Shown here: positions 38,403 through 49,800 of the stretch, piece after piece
How the letters are laid out: each line of letters opens with the position of its first letter
Numbering within the stretch: the stretch's first letter is position 1
Source of the DNA: Proteromonas lacertae
Lineage: Eukaryota; Sar; Bigyra; Opalinata; Proteromonadidae
NCBI GenBank assembly: GCA_002245135.1
Contig: NGBS01000583.1
Span: forward strand, 1-64,000
DNA length: 64,000 nucleotides
Direction: 5' to 3'
Translations under genes and position numbers: made by a program
Notes under the pieces: generated by a model
Databases searched by the model: none
The model's input: only the letters and a program-made list of their open reading frames with translations
Told to the model about the DNA's origin: nothing

Positions 38403-41400
38403 CTATTTAGACTTCAATTCATTTATCTTTGCTTCAATTTCTTCATAAGTTGGTCTAACATCTGGATTAGGTTGTAACATATCTGATACTAATTGATAAA
38501 AAGCAAAATCAGTTCTATAATCAATAATATATGATAATATATCAATATTATCTTTCTCAAGGTATTCAATGATATTTTCATTAGTAAATGGTGATATATG
38601 AGGGTAAATAATCAAATAATGAATAATACAGCCAAATGACCAAACATCAGATTTATAGGTTATTTCACTGTTTGACAATATCTCAGGACTATAATATGTA
38701 CAATTATTCTTATCTCTGAATGGCTGTGATATTGTATTTAGACAATAATCGGTTATACTAATAGAACCATCTGGATGTAGAATAATGTTAGATGGTTTTA
38801 AATTGCCATTAACAATATTATTATCACTTATCATTTTCAATGATTCAACAATTGATTCGTATATTTTTATTATTTGAGTTTTATCATATTTCTGTTGCAA
38901 GGAATCTAAAGAAATAGAGTTAATCTTATATATTTGTTCTATATAAACAACACTCTTTTCTTCATTCATATTTATATTGAATAGCATGAATAATGGAGAT
39001 TTTAAGTTGTTTATTTTCTCTATTGATTTTTCATAACTTTCATATTTATCTTCATAGCTTGTTGTTATTTGGATTATCTTAATTAATTTATGCTCATTGG
39101 TATTTTTTGTTTTAACAACATAAGATACATTACTATTGTTTAACACTGGAACAGATATAATGTTGTTATTCTTCTTTATACTTTCCAAATCTGGATTGTT
39201 ATTAACTATTGATAAATAAAATGAAGATAACTATATACTCATTATATATAAAGATTGATTTTGTACGTTTCTCATTGAACTTTTATATGCAGGACTACTT
39301 ATACTCATCTTTTCATCTAATACTCTCTTATATTGTTCATTCAATTCATTCATCTCATTCATATCTTTCTCATATTTCTGTAACAAATCATCTATTTTCT
39401 GTTGTTGACTTTTAATAGTATCATTTAAATAGTTAATTTGATTATCTTTTTCCTTTTTTGTTGATTCTTCTTTCTCTTGCGATTGTAAAATGTCTTTCTT
39501 CAGTTCTTCAATTATTGAATCCTTATCTTCATGTTCTTTACTTTTCAATAATTTCATATTCTCAAATGAATTGTTCAATTTGATTGTAACATTATTCAAA
39601 CTATCTTCTAATTGTTTTATACTATATTTGAATAAAAATAATATATCATTATATTATATATACTATTCTTTGTACTTTTCAATTTCTGAATCTTTAGAAG
39701 TATCGACACTTACAGTTTCATCAAATGTAATTTTCTTATTATATGTATCTACAGGACAAGTAAATATTGTGCTTCTTGGATCTTCGTAATATACACCACC
39801 TGATTCAATACAAACATACAACATACTATTCATAAAGTAATGAAATAGAATATACGTTTTTGGTATTTCTTTTTGAACAACTACTTGAAATGTATAGTAA
39901 TCTCCTTCATTATTGATTTGTGTACTGAAATAATTAGGTGGTTTAGGATATAGTTCTTTATAGTAATAATCCCATATTTCATTATTATACTCATATGGTT
40001 TTGAGATACTAGGATATTCTTCACTATATTTCGAAGGATTCAATAAATTTGCAGCTTCAATCGAACCTGAATATTTTGCAATATTAAAAGCTGAGTAATT
40101 CTTTTTATTTAATATCATTTTATTTATTCCAATATATAAAAGTCTTTTAGTTATTTCTATTTCATCTTCATTTACTACTATGTAATGTAATATTGTATTA
40201 CCTTCAGAATCTAGGAGATTAATGTAAGGAATATTATAATTAATAGTATCTAGAATCAAATTGATAATTTCACTATTGTTAGGCCTTTTACAGGCTAAAT
40301 GAAGTGGAGTTTGTGATGATTTCTTTGTAAGTTTATACAATGACAATTTTCGAGATAATAAAAACTGTAATACTTCAATTGATGAATATTCACAACATAA
40401 ACATATCAAGTTATTACCTTCATAGTCTTCTTGAGACAAATCAATTGAATTACTCATTTTTATTATATTTGATAAAATATTCAAGTTGTTACATTTAACA
40501 CATGTCTATTGTATATATATAATGTATAAAAATAATACACAAAAATTGTGGAAAGTTATTTCCTGATTATTACTTGTCAATATATTTATTAAATCATTAC
40601 TGTTGTTCTGTATCGCAAAATCAACTGGATTATCACTTTTATTATAATTACACTTATTTATTACATATCCATTCTTTAAGTATTCTTCAACTTTTGATAT
40701 ATAATTAATCCTACATAACACATCAAAATAGTCAATTATATCTGGTATTTTTGAACTTCCATGTTTTGCTACATCCCAATATTTAGTTGGTGGAAATGAT
40801 ACATTAGCATTATCTTCATTTGTATTTTGATAATAATACTTCTTACTCTCTTTTATTACCCATTTTCCATTAGCATCTTTTGTTATTGAGAAGTTATTTG
40901 GTCCAACAAATGTAGCTGAATTTATATCATCTTTATTCATAGCACTATGTTTATAATACAAATAATATCATATATATACTAATATAATCCATTCATTCCA
41001 TCTATTTCACTATTCTGAATAATATACTTAATAACATTTTCAGACGTTCTTTTTTCACAAGTATTTAACAACAACTTAACACTTTCATTACCATACTCAA
41101 TTGCCAATTTATCTTCTTTGTTCTTTAACTCAGTATTTACATCATACTCAAGTAATAACAACAATATTAACATATTACCAGATTTAACAGCATAATGAAA
41201 GCATGTATTACCATATGTATCTTGTTTATTAATGAAATCTGAATATGAATTGGATGGGGAAGACAATAAAGTTGATATTATATTAATAACAACATTTTCA
41301 TTTCCTTTTTCACATGCTAAATGCAAACACGATTGTTCATATCCATTGTAACTATACAAACTAACATCATTCACATTCTTTAGTATATAATTAAAGATTT

Positions 41401-42208
41401 CTTCACTTTTACATTCTGTAGCAATATGTAGTAATGTATTCTAATAAATATAAGATATATACAAAATATAATATAAGATACAAGATTACCATCTTTACTT
41501 TCTAATAACATCTTACTACAATGAGGTAATAATAGCTTAAAACAATCAAAATGATTATTTACTATTGTATTCTATAAAATATACATGATATTATAAATAA
41601 TACATATAAACACTTATAATCAATATTACTACTATTTAATGTCAATAAATATCTTATTATATCGATGTGACCTTCTATACATGCCAACTGAAGAAGTGAA
41701 TAACCTGATTTATCATCAACCAAGTAAGACATATCAACATTCGTATTGTTCAATTCAACATATTCATATATTTTTTCTATATTATCTGTATGAATATAAT
41801 ATGGCATGTTACTGATAGTATTTGAGTTTTTATCATTTTCATTTGCCGGTTCTTCAGGTAATTTAAAATCATTTTTGATGACCATTGGGAATTTATCTTT
41901 GTTGTTTATTTTTAATATTGGTGGAGGATCATATGAAGGGTCTTTTGATATCCATTGTTCCGTTGGAGGTAATATTTGATTTGGCATTCCATATACCATA
42001 TACAAAACAACATTTTTGTTAAGTATTAACCAATCCCAATTCTGTTTCTGAACTAATTTATATCCGCTGTTGTGTATAAACGTCACTCTATTCCAATCAT
42101 CACCTTCACATCTACAAATTATAAGCATATATAATTTTTATACAGCTTAAAAGTGCCATTTATTGGAGTACCAGCTCCATAAACATAACATTCGACTTGG
42201 CTTGACAT
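38403..42208 (-). CDS. Ankyrin-repeat, coiled-coil, pseudokinase protein
   Basis: The start is the ATG at 42206-42208 (MSSQVECYVYGAGTPINGTF). A 32-bp intron joins it to LCEGDDWNRVTF, and further short introns connect exons ending at the TAG at 38403-38405, for roughly 1100 residues. Ankyrin repeats are seen in three blocks (GYSLLQLACIEGHIDIIRYL; QSCLHLACEKGNENVVINII, GNTCFHYAVKSGNMLILLLL; QTPLHLACKRPNNSEIINLI, GNTILHYIVVNEDEIEITKR). They are separated by repeated Trp/Tyr-rich segments of a domain I do not recognise. Next is a coiled coil (39231-39640), then a kinase-like domain. There NGNLKPSNIILH replaces HRDLKPxN and ITDYCL replaces the DFG motif, while YYSPEI and SDVWSFGCIIHYLI are conserved and no glycine loop is seen. 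The catalytic Asp is absent, hence a pseudokinase. It probably acts as a signalling scaffold. Its 5' end lies outside the mirrored region. Confidence 0.85.
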
Positions 42209-42256
42209 TTTTGAGAATAAAGAAACGACTATTTTTTTCATTAAATTCTGTAATTT
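42209..42256. promoter_or_regulatory. 48-bp divergent promoter of ankyrin-pseudokinase and SLP2 genes
   Basis: Only 48 bases separate the two start codons. The spacer contains GAAACGACT followed by a T-run. GAAACGACT also occurs upstream of the pseudokinase-LRR gene, and the AAACGA/TCGTTT core recurs before many genes in the window. No TATA box position can be assigned. Confidence 0.45.
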
Positions 42257-45200
42257 ATGTATTGTGTGAAATCATCAGTCTCTAGACAATTTTATCCTGC
42301 TTTACTCCATTCAGGATATACAAGGATTGGTACTACTATGCTTAAAAGAACAGTTGTCAATTGTGTATGAAAATGAAATGTTATTGCTATATAGGGATTG
42401 GTTGTAGTTCCACAACAAAAAGCATATGTTGTAGAAAGATTTGGAAAATATAAAACTACTTTACAACCTGGTATATTACAATTATTCTAGTTTAATAGGT
42501 CTACACTTTTTAATTCCACTTGTGGATAAAATAAGATATATACACCAGTTAAAAGAGCAAGCTATTAGTATTCCTAATCAAACTGCTATTACAAAAGATA
42601 ATGTTACTATAAATATTGACGGTGTGTTATATGTAAGAGTAACTGATCCATATGCAGCATCTTATGGTGTATTAGATGCAATTTATGCAATAAGTCAATT
42701 AGCACAAACAACTATGAGATCAGAAATTGGCAAGATTACTTTGGATAAAACATTTGAAGAAAGAGATTCATTAAATCAACATATTGTTAATTCAATCAAT
42801 GTAGCTAGTAAAGCTTGGGGTATTTCCTGCTTAAGATATGAAATTAGAGATATTTCACCACCTGCAACTGTAAGACAAAGTATGGATAGTCAAGCAAGTG
42901 CAGAACGTAAGAAGCGTACTGATATACAGTCAAACCTGTATAACTCAAACCCCTTCATTTTCAAGAAACGGACAAAAATTCGAGTTATATTTTTTGCTTC
43001 TTGTTTATTTGAAAAATGAATTATAATCAAATAAAATGTTGAAACAAAATGATTATAATTTACTATTTTATACATTTGAATAAATATACTAAATACACTA
43101 AAAATAATTGATATACAAAGAGATTTTATAAGTGTTTTAAAGATTATTCGAAGATGTTGTTAATCTTGCTTTTTTTAGTTTTATTTATTTCATTAGACAT
43201 ATTATCAATTCTTCTTTTGGTTTTGCAGGTTGCATTATTTGAATCTTCTTTACTATTTTCTTGAATTACATTATCAACAACTTCTACTTTAAAACCATCT
43301 TCATTTTCAAAGCTATAAAATGGGTACAACTCACTTATAGATTTTGTACTAAAAAGAGAAGTTGCATTTATAAATGAATTTGTATTTCCATCTTCTATAA
43401 TAATATCATTTACTTTACCAATTATTTGGCTTAATTCGCATTGACTTTCTTCATCATCATCAACATTCATATTACAATTTTCTGATTGTAATATGGAATT
43501 TAATTCTTTTATTTGTTCTTCAGATGGTAATGAAGATTTCAACCAACATTTAATAACTGTTGTTTTTTTAAGACCAAAAAATACTTTGGTAGAATAATAC
43601 ATAGCATCTGCTATATTCGGTTGCTTACATAAAGCTATACCACCTTTTCCTTTACTGTTTTCAATTTGAATATTCTTTATTAATTCAAAGTTTTCAATAT
43701 TTTCTACACATTTCTTTAAAATTTCAGTTTTATAATTGCTTTTTATTTTGTTAATAATTCCCATATCTAATGGTTGATAACGACTTGTGCAGTTAGGCGG
43801 AAGGAAAAGTAGTTGAATGTTATCATATTCTGCTCCAATTAATGATCTAGGATGAGATGCACAATTATCCATCACCAAAAGTACTTTGTTGTTTTTAATA
43901 ATATCTTTGACTGAGGGAAGAAAAATATTATCCATATAGTATTTAAAAACTCTATTATCCATCCAAGCATTGGATTGATTAATGTAATTGTTAGGTTTTT
44001 CATTAAAGCATAAAGGTTTTTGTGATTTTCCAATATAAAGAATTGGTACTTTAATTGAATTATCCATATTTACTGTAATTGCGATTGAAATACGTGACTT
44101 TGCTATTTTGAATCCTTTGAAGTTCTTCTTTTCATGGTTGTCAATTACACATTTTCTAGGCAATTGTGAGTAATATAAACCACTTTCATCCATGTTAAAT
44201 ACGAACATAGGTTTATAAGAAGAAATAATCTTACGGACATTACTAATATTAACATTTGGGCATGATGACGCTTCACCATGAAGATTTACGCTACTCAGTT
44301 TGTTACGTTTCATTAAATTTTGAACATATGAGATATGGAACTTCTTCTCTGATAATTGATTGAGTTTGTATAATAAAATTGACTCTGTGATTGGGATGTG
44401 AGTTATATATATTTTTGATATTGCTGAGTTATACCAATTCAATAATTTTCTTTCCAGCTCAGGATACTTTGATTTTCTCTCTCTAAATATATTATCATCT
44501 TTATCTATTTATAACAACTTAATGATAATTATTACCTTCAAATTTCATGATTTTATCCTTATTTATAAGCCATGTAGATATAGTTGATTGTTTTACTGAG
44601 TATTTTTGACATATTTCGTACCTTGTTATACGCTTAGCTTCTAATTGTCTAAGCAACATGGCTTTAGTGTGTAAGGGTAATTGAGTACCACTTCTTTTTT
44701 TTGAATTGTTCAACATGTTAAGAATTTATTAAATGAAATCAATCACTTGATTAATCACTTTTTACTATGTGATAAATTATGGATATAAAAATGATATATT
44801 ATGGATATAAGTGATTAGATATTAATAAAGTGATGAATTATTAATCTTTATATACTCTAAGTGATTGATTCAACATAATTCATTTCAATCTATCTCAATA
44901 TTAATCAAAAAATTAAATTAATCTATTTCAACTAGAAATATACAAATAAAATTAGTTAAGTCATTAAGATTAGTTAGAATTAGTAAAATCAAAATATGTT
45001 TCAAAATAATATTCGTTTTATAGTCTCATTTTTATAGAAAATAAATCATAGCAAGAAGAATTTATGAATAGTATTTCTTGTAATGGTTTATTTATTTACT
45101 AATCTTTTGATATAGAATAAGAAAATATAGTAATTTCAAACAGAGAGACATTTAAGAAGATCATGACCCTCAGAATAATATAGATAGAATATATTATAGT

Positions 45201-45781
45201 AATAGTAATTTATAAAAGATTAGAACATGTAAAAATAACAAAAAAATAAAATCATATAAAATAAAATAAAAAATGTAATTTATTCGAGTTATATTACTTC
45301 GAATAATACAGGTTTGACTGTATTAGAATCAGAGGGTAAAAGACAAGCAGCTATCAATAATGCTGAAGGTGAAAAAGCTGAAGTTGTATTAAACGCTGAA
45401 GCTAAAGCTAGAGCTATCACAATGGCAGCAGAAGCACAAAGTCAAGCAATAGAGAGAATAGCAAAAGCTATAAATGAACCTGGTGGGTTACAAGCTGTTA
45501 GTTTGTCAATTGCTGAACAATATATACAAGCATTCTCTAATATTGCTAAAAAAGGAAATACTATTATATTACCAGCTGATATTAACAATATTGCCAGTAT
45601 GGTATCTCAATCTTTAGGAATTTTCAATCACATCCAAAGTAATCAAGCTGAAAAAGTGAAAAATGCAATTAACGAAGAAAATAAAAAGATTAACAAAAAT
45701 CAATCAAATAATACAGTTGATGATTCGACAACAAATTCAGTAAATACACTTATTAACGATTTATTAAAGCCAACAAATTAA
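42257..45781 (+). CDS. STOML2: Stomatin-like protein 2 (mitochondrial SPFH protein), interrupted by a DNA transposon
   Basis: The start ATG at 42257 opens an Arg/Ser-rich, acid-free leader ([20 protein letters not shown]...) typical of a mitochondrial targeting peptide. A 30-bp intron follows, then the SPFH domain: [59 protein letters not shown] and [13 protein letters not shown]. Another short intron lies near 42475-42502. The frame meets a 2394-bp transposon after RKKRTDI and resumes at 45323 with [17 protein letters not shown], then [20 protein letters not shown], to the TAA at 45779-45781. Without the element and one TA, the codons read through in frame exactly where the family has KRATVLESEG. 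SLP2 organises cardiolipin-rich inner-membrane domains with prohibitins. The allele as drawn is disrupted unless the insertion is heterozygous. Confidence 0.9.
42927..42941 (+). repeat. Terminal inverted repeat, left end of pogo-like element
   Basis: CAGTCAAACCTGTAT is a perfect 15-base inverse match to 45306-45320. The TA target duplication lies immediately outside, at 42925-42926. Confidence 0.9.
43144..44716 (-). CDS. Pogo/Tigger-type DDE transposase
   Basis: Exon 1 (44716-44536) encodes a pipsqueak-type helix-turn-helix ([36 protein letters not shown]). A 31-bp intron (44505-44535, GTAATAAT...AAATAG) joins it in frame to exon 2, starting [20 protein letters not shown], the start of a CENP-B-type second DNA-binding domain. 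The DDE core follows with its three acidic residues in [19 protein letters not shown] and [10 protein letters not shown]; the last two Asp lie about 33 residues apart. The C-terminal tail is acidic, then basic ([20 protein letters not shown]). The protein is about 515 residues with no internal stop once the intron is removed, so it looks capable of acting in trans on the CAGTCAAACC termini. The splice uses the same tiny-intron style as host genes. Confidence 0.9.
45306..45320 (-). repeat. Terminal inverted repeat, right end of pogo-like element
   Basis: Inverse partner of 42927-42941. The flanking TA at 45321-45322 completes the target duplication. Confidence 0.9.
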
Positions 45782-45792
45782 TTATTATTCTT

Positions 45793-46489
45793 TTATTTTA
45801 TTTCAATGTTGTTTTTAAAACAGGCATCTAGTTCTTTGTTGATTAATTGAGGTTTATAATTGTGTTTCTTTCTAACAAAATTATATAACATATTCATTAT
45901 ATACATTAAAAAAAAATATAATATTCCCATCACTCCGTAACATGAAAATAAATCATATTTTGTTAATTGACAAGATTTATAAAAACTTCTATTACACTTT
46001 GATAAAGGTAATACTAACACAGTTAATAGTCCATTTTGATTACCTCCATATATATCTGTTGTTAAAGAGTCACCAACCATTATTGATTTACTCTAAAAAA
46101 TATAAAAGAACAAAATATACACAATCTTCTTTTGGTATTATTTCATCATATCCATTTGGTTTTTTAGAGTTGTGATGTGCAACTTTAATGTTCCACTTTC
46201 GTTCAAACTCGTCAGCTTTTTTAAAATGCCTATCTTCTTGTTTTGTACCAACAGAATTCGAAAATATCATAAAATGATCAGATCCAAATACGTTTTTGCC
46301 TTTATTTAAATTTGGTAGTATTGATTCTGGTATATTCATTTTAAGTCCTACAGTCACTGCATTATCTTTGTCAAGAAGTATATTTTTGTATCCATGCTCT
46401 TTTAATCTATTTTTATATTACTCATTTTATTTATACAAACTAAAATCTATATCAGCGATAGAAGATATGAAATAGGTTGGTATAATCAT
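45793..46489 (-). CDS. GEP4-type phosphatidylglycerophosphate phosphatase (HAD family)
   Basis: Three exons: the start ATG at 46487-46489 gives MIIPTYFISSIADIDFSL, a 30-bp intron leads to LKEHGYKNILLDKDNAVTVG, and a 28-bp intron near 46084-46111 leads to SKSIMVGDSLTTDIYGGNQN. HAD motifs are all present: I DKDNAVT, II SNS, III Lys in HHNSKKP, IV GDSLTTD. The order and the leading V/IP...IxxID segment match the GEP4/YqeG family, which dephosphorylates phosphatidylglycerophosphate in the mitochondrial cardiolipin pathway. The C-terminus adds a hydrophobic helix (GILYFFLMYIMNMLYNF) that could anchor it to the inner membrane. Its 3' end lies 11 bp from that of the convergent SLP2 gene. The protein is about 215 residues, and the start is the first in-frame ATG. 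Confidence 0.85.
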
Positions 46490-46804
46490 GTGTCTTCCAT
46501 GCTTTGTAAACAACGAAGAGAAAAAAGATCTAAAAACTAATGATTTGACATGTTAAGGATAATAAAATAATGATTCAGTAAAGATATATTGAGATAAAAC
46601 ATTTAAAAAGTTCCAAAAATATAGTCGTTATCTTCTGTTGTTTTTTATTGAATAATATTTAAGCAGTTTAAAAAAATGCTCATGTTGAGATGATATATTT
46701 TTTTATCCGTTCTTCTTATCCTCCATATATTTTTATTGCGACTATGAACATTAGAAAATGTTCCTTAAAGTTTCGAGCCAAACTTATTCTTTTTTCGTTT
46801 TTGC
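46490..46804. other. Divergent intergenic region, no gene seen
   Basis: About 315 bp between the divergently transcribed PGP phosphatase and receptor genes. A T-rich TTTTTTCGTTTTTGC lies immediately before the receptor ATG (46789-46803) and fits the shared TCGTTT motif. Nothing else is supported. Confidence 0.4.
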
Positions 46805-49800
46805 ATGTTTTTTGTTTATTTATTTAGTTGTTTGTTACTTACTTCAGCTGTAAATATCGCCACAATAACAACTGATTCTGTTGAAGGTGACAGAATAACA
46901 AATTTAGTTAACAACTATGTTCGTACACACAATAGCTACACACTATCATTAAGCAAAAAAATAAGCGATGAAAAAGATGTAAGTGCTATTAGTGAGGCTT
47001 ACAAACTCATTAACAGCAGTTATGTTCGTGATGTTTTTGTGTATTTACCTGAAACAGATCCTAATACGTTGAATGATATAACGTCTAAGTACAAAATTTA
47101 TACTTTAAATGCTGTTAATCATGATATAAAGATATGTTTAAAGTATACATTCTATGGATTTGATACATGTCATGGGAAATATTTATGTATAGTAAAATAT
47201 AATAATTTATTAATAGTTTTAAATGCTTTCAAAAATGAAGCGATTTATAATGTGATGCTAGCCTATAAGAACGATTGTAGTAGAAGACTTGGTCTTTATT
47301 TAGCTCAATTTGGAAATTCAGAAAAATATAATCTCCAAATAAATCCTTTAGATAGCATAGCAAATAGTAAGTTGTTAATTGATCAAAAGTTTCCTGTGTA
47401 TGAAAGTGAGTTAAAAAATAAGAAATTGATGATATATAATTTTATTAATAACACAGAATTAGCTATATATATAACTGAAAAATATAATAATTTACTCAAA
47501 GATTTGCAATATAATGGATTATCACATTACAGTTTAAATAGAAAAGAGATATTCACAAATCTTGATAAATTTAAAGATACAATGATAGCTGATGAGTTTT
47601 TAAATCCAAATATAGTTAATAATAAAATGGTTGATGATGTTGGAGATATAAGTACAGCATTAACTGATCCAACAGCATCTCCTTCAGGTGGAAATATGAA
47701 TGATTATTCAAACTCTGAAATAGTGATGTATCAGATGCTGGAAATGTTAAGCAAAATATTTTATAAGCAAACTAATATAGAATCTAATCAAGTATTATTC
47801 GAGTTATTTAATAAAGATTTATTTTATGCAAATATGAAATTTGGATTATTAAGAAATCTTAGATTAATTGCTAATCTAATGGTATGTTATGTTGAAGAAA
47901 ATGCAGCTACAGGTAGTTTTGAACTAAAAAATAGAACTGAAATACCTGTTAAATATAGTGTTCCTATTGCTGTAATACAAGGACAACCCAATTACACATC
48001 ATGTGATGTTGCTTATGAAGATCCAGTGATTAAAGCAGATGCTATATTTATCGTTTTATCTTTTTATGGTAGAAATGATAGAGGATATTTGGAAAGCCAT
48101 AAATTAATTGCTACTTTAGCTGCTATTGATAGAATTAATGAAGTTGTATATTATATATATATATATATGTTATAGAGTCCAATAATGGGTAAAGAAATTG
48201 TACCAATATTTATTGATGCTGCATATAGTGCAAATGTCTTTTATGCATATGTGATGGGATTTTTTTATAACTTTTACATAAAGTTGTTTATTTGTTCTGA
48301 AGATATTGCTGATCTTACTAAATTTGTTGAATGTATAGTAACATATTATTATTATATAATCTGCATAGTATATCCACTGAATATGGTTTATATCAATGTA
48401 GCAGCAATTGGTGGAGAAATGTGTAATTCGTACATATTTAATGGTGAAATATCTGCTTCATCTTATCTAAAACATGCTAGTCATAACATATTCAAGCAAT
48501 ACACTAATATATTTGTAGTTAAGGGTAGTACAATGTATTCTGATCAAGCCTATCAAGCTTATGAATCTATTTCTGATAGTATTGGCGTTAATAAAGTGGG
48601 TGTTTATAGTTTAAATGGTCCTGATGTTACAAGTGCACAAAGTGCAATATCAGATATAGAAAGAATATGTGATGATAGTTGTTTAATCCTTAATTTGTGT
48701 GATTCTTATTACCAGAAGGAATTTTTTATTCAATACAACACTTCATTGAAACTGAACCCTATGGATTTCCCAATTCTATCATTTACATTAGATGAGAGAT
48801 TAATTGCAGATATTGGTGTTGAGTACTTTGAAGGTCATTATGCTATGGGTTATTATTTTAATAGTATGAAGACATCCTATTCTGAAGAAATACACAGTGT
48901 TTTAGATAAAGTGTATATGATTCCCAATACAGTAGTGACATCCAGTATGGCATTATGTTATAGTCAAATTTACCTATTAAAAAATGTATTGGATGTTATA
49001 TATGATCTTGATTTCACTAAATTAAAAGGGTATATTTATTTATTTATATACTATTTTATTCATTTATAGTGAGTTTCAACATGCCAGTGTAATTGGTGCA
49101 GGTGGTTTATTATCATGGAATAGTGAAGGATTATCAGACTCCAGAATATATCTAGGAAAGATTGATAATCAAGGGAATATCATATTAACTGAATCAACTA
49201 GATATATTAATCCAACTCCATCTTATAGTGATAATTACAGAGTTTGTGATTGGGAAACTGGAGAAGTTTTGAGAAGAGAAATATATAAAGTGATATTCTT
49301 ACATTTATATAATGATAAAAACAAAATATATGATAAATATTATGCAAATTATTTCTCAGTAGTGATTGATATTATTAATGATTTATATAATGGTATTAAT
49401 AATCATAAAGTTGTTGGAATTCAACCTTTATTAAGAGATGAAAGTGAAATGATTCAATATGTTGAACAAAATGGTAATGATGAACATATTATTGCATTTC
49501 TAGGAACTAGTTCATATCATTTTTTTACTTATGTGTATTGAAGTAAACTCTTTAATTTTATGTACTAATAAAGAAAGTGAAATAATACATCCATATTTAG
49601 TGAAATGCAATAAATTATTGTTTAGTATACTACCTAGCGAAGGTGATCAAAGTCTGCAGAATATAATTCAAATTGGTAGAATTCCTGTACATTATGTAAA
49701 TACAATATTTACATATTTCTGTAAAGAGAATACTCAAGTGATTATTCTCTATAATTCAGAATATTCTATTTCTACCAATATACAGAAATATATTGTGGAT

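Larger units (their letters stand above)
20761..41314 (-). repeat. Right arm of giant inverted repeat
   Basis: This is the reverse-complement partner of 1-20541. Reading frames are mostly intact here, so this arm is the better template for annotation. Exceptions are a one-base loss near 33498-33502 in the pseudokinase-LRR gene and a stop near 36027 in the histone-doublet gene, both absent from the left copy. Sequence continues past 41314 into the 5' end of the ankyrin gene without a counterpart in this window. Confidence 0.97.
42927..45320 (-). mobile_element. Pogo/Tigger-like (Tc1/mariner superfamily) DNA transposon, apparently complete
   Basis: The 2394-bp element has terminal inverted repeats beginning CAGTCAAACCTGTAT at both ends. 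It is flanked by the TA target duplication typical of Tc1/mariner elements (42925-42926 and 45321-45322). It carries one transposase gene on the minus strand. A subterminal ATTCGAGTTATA motif also occurs near both ends. The intact ends, intact transposase and clean in-frame insertion in an otherwise good host gene point to a recent insertion. Confidence 0.9.

Noticed and set aside
42890-43075. Plus- and minus-strand ORFs reading from SLP2 into the transposon end
   Set aside because: They are created by the insertion junction; the tail residues after RKKRTDI come from the transposon terminus.
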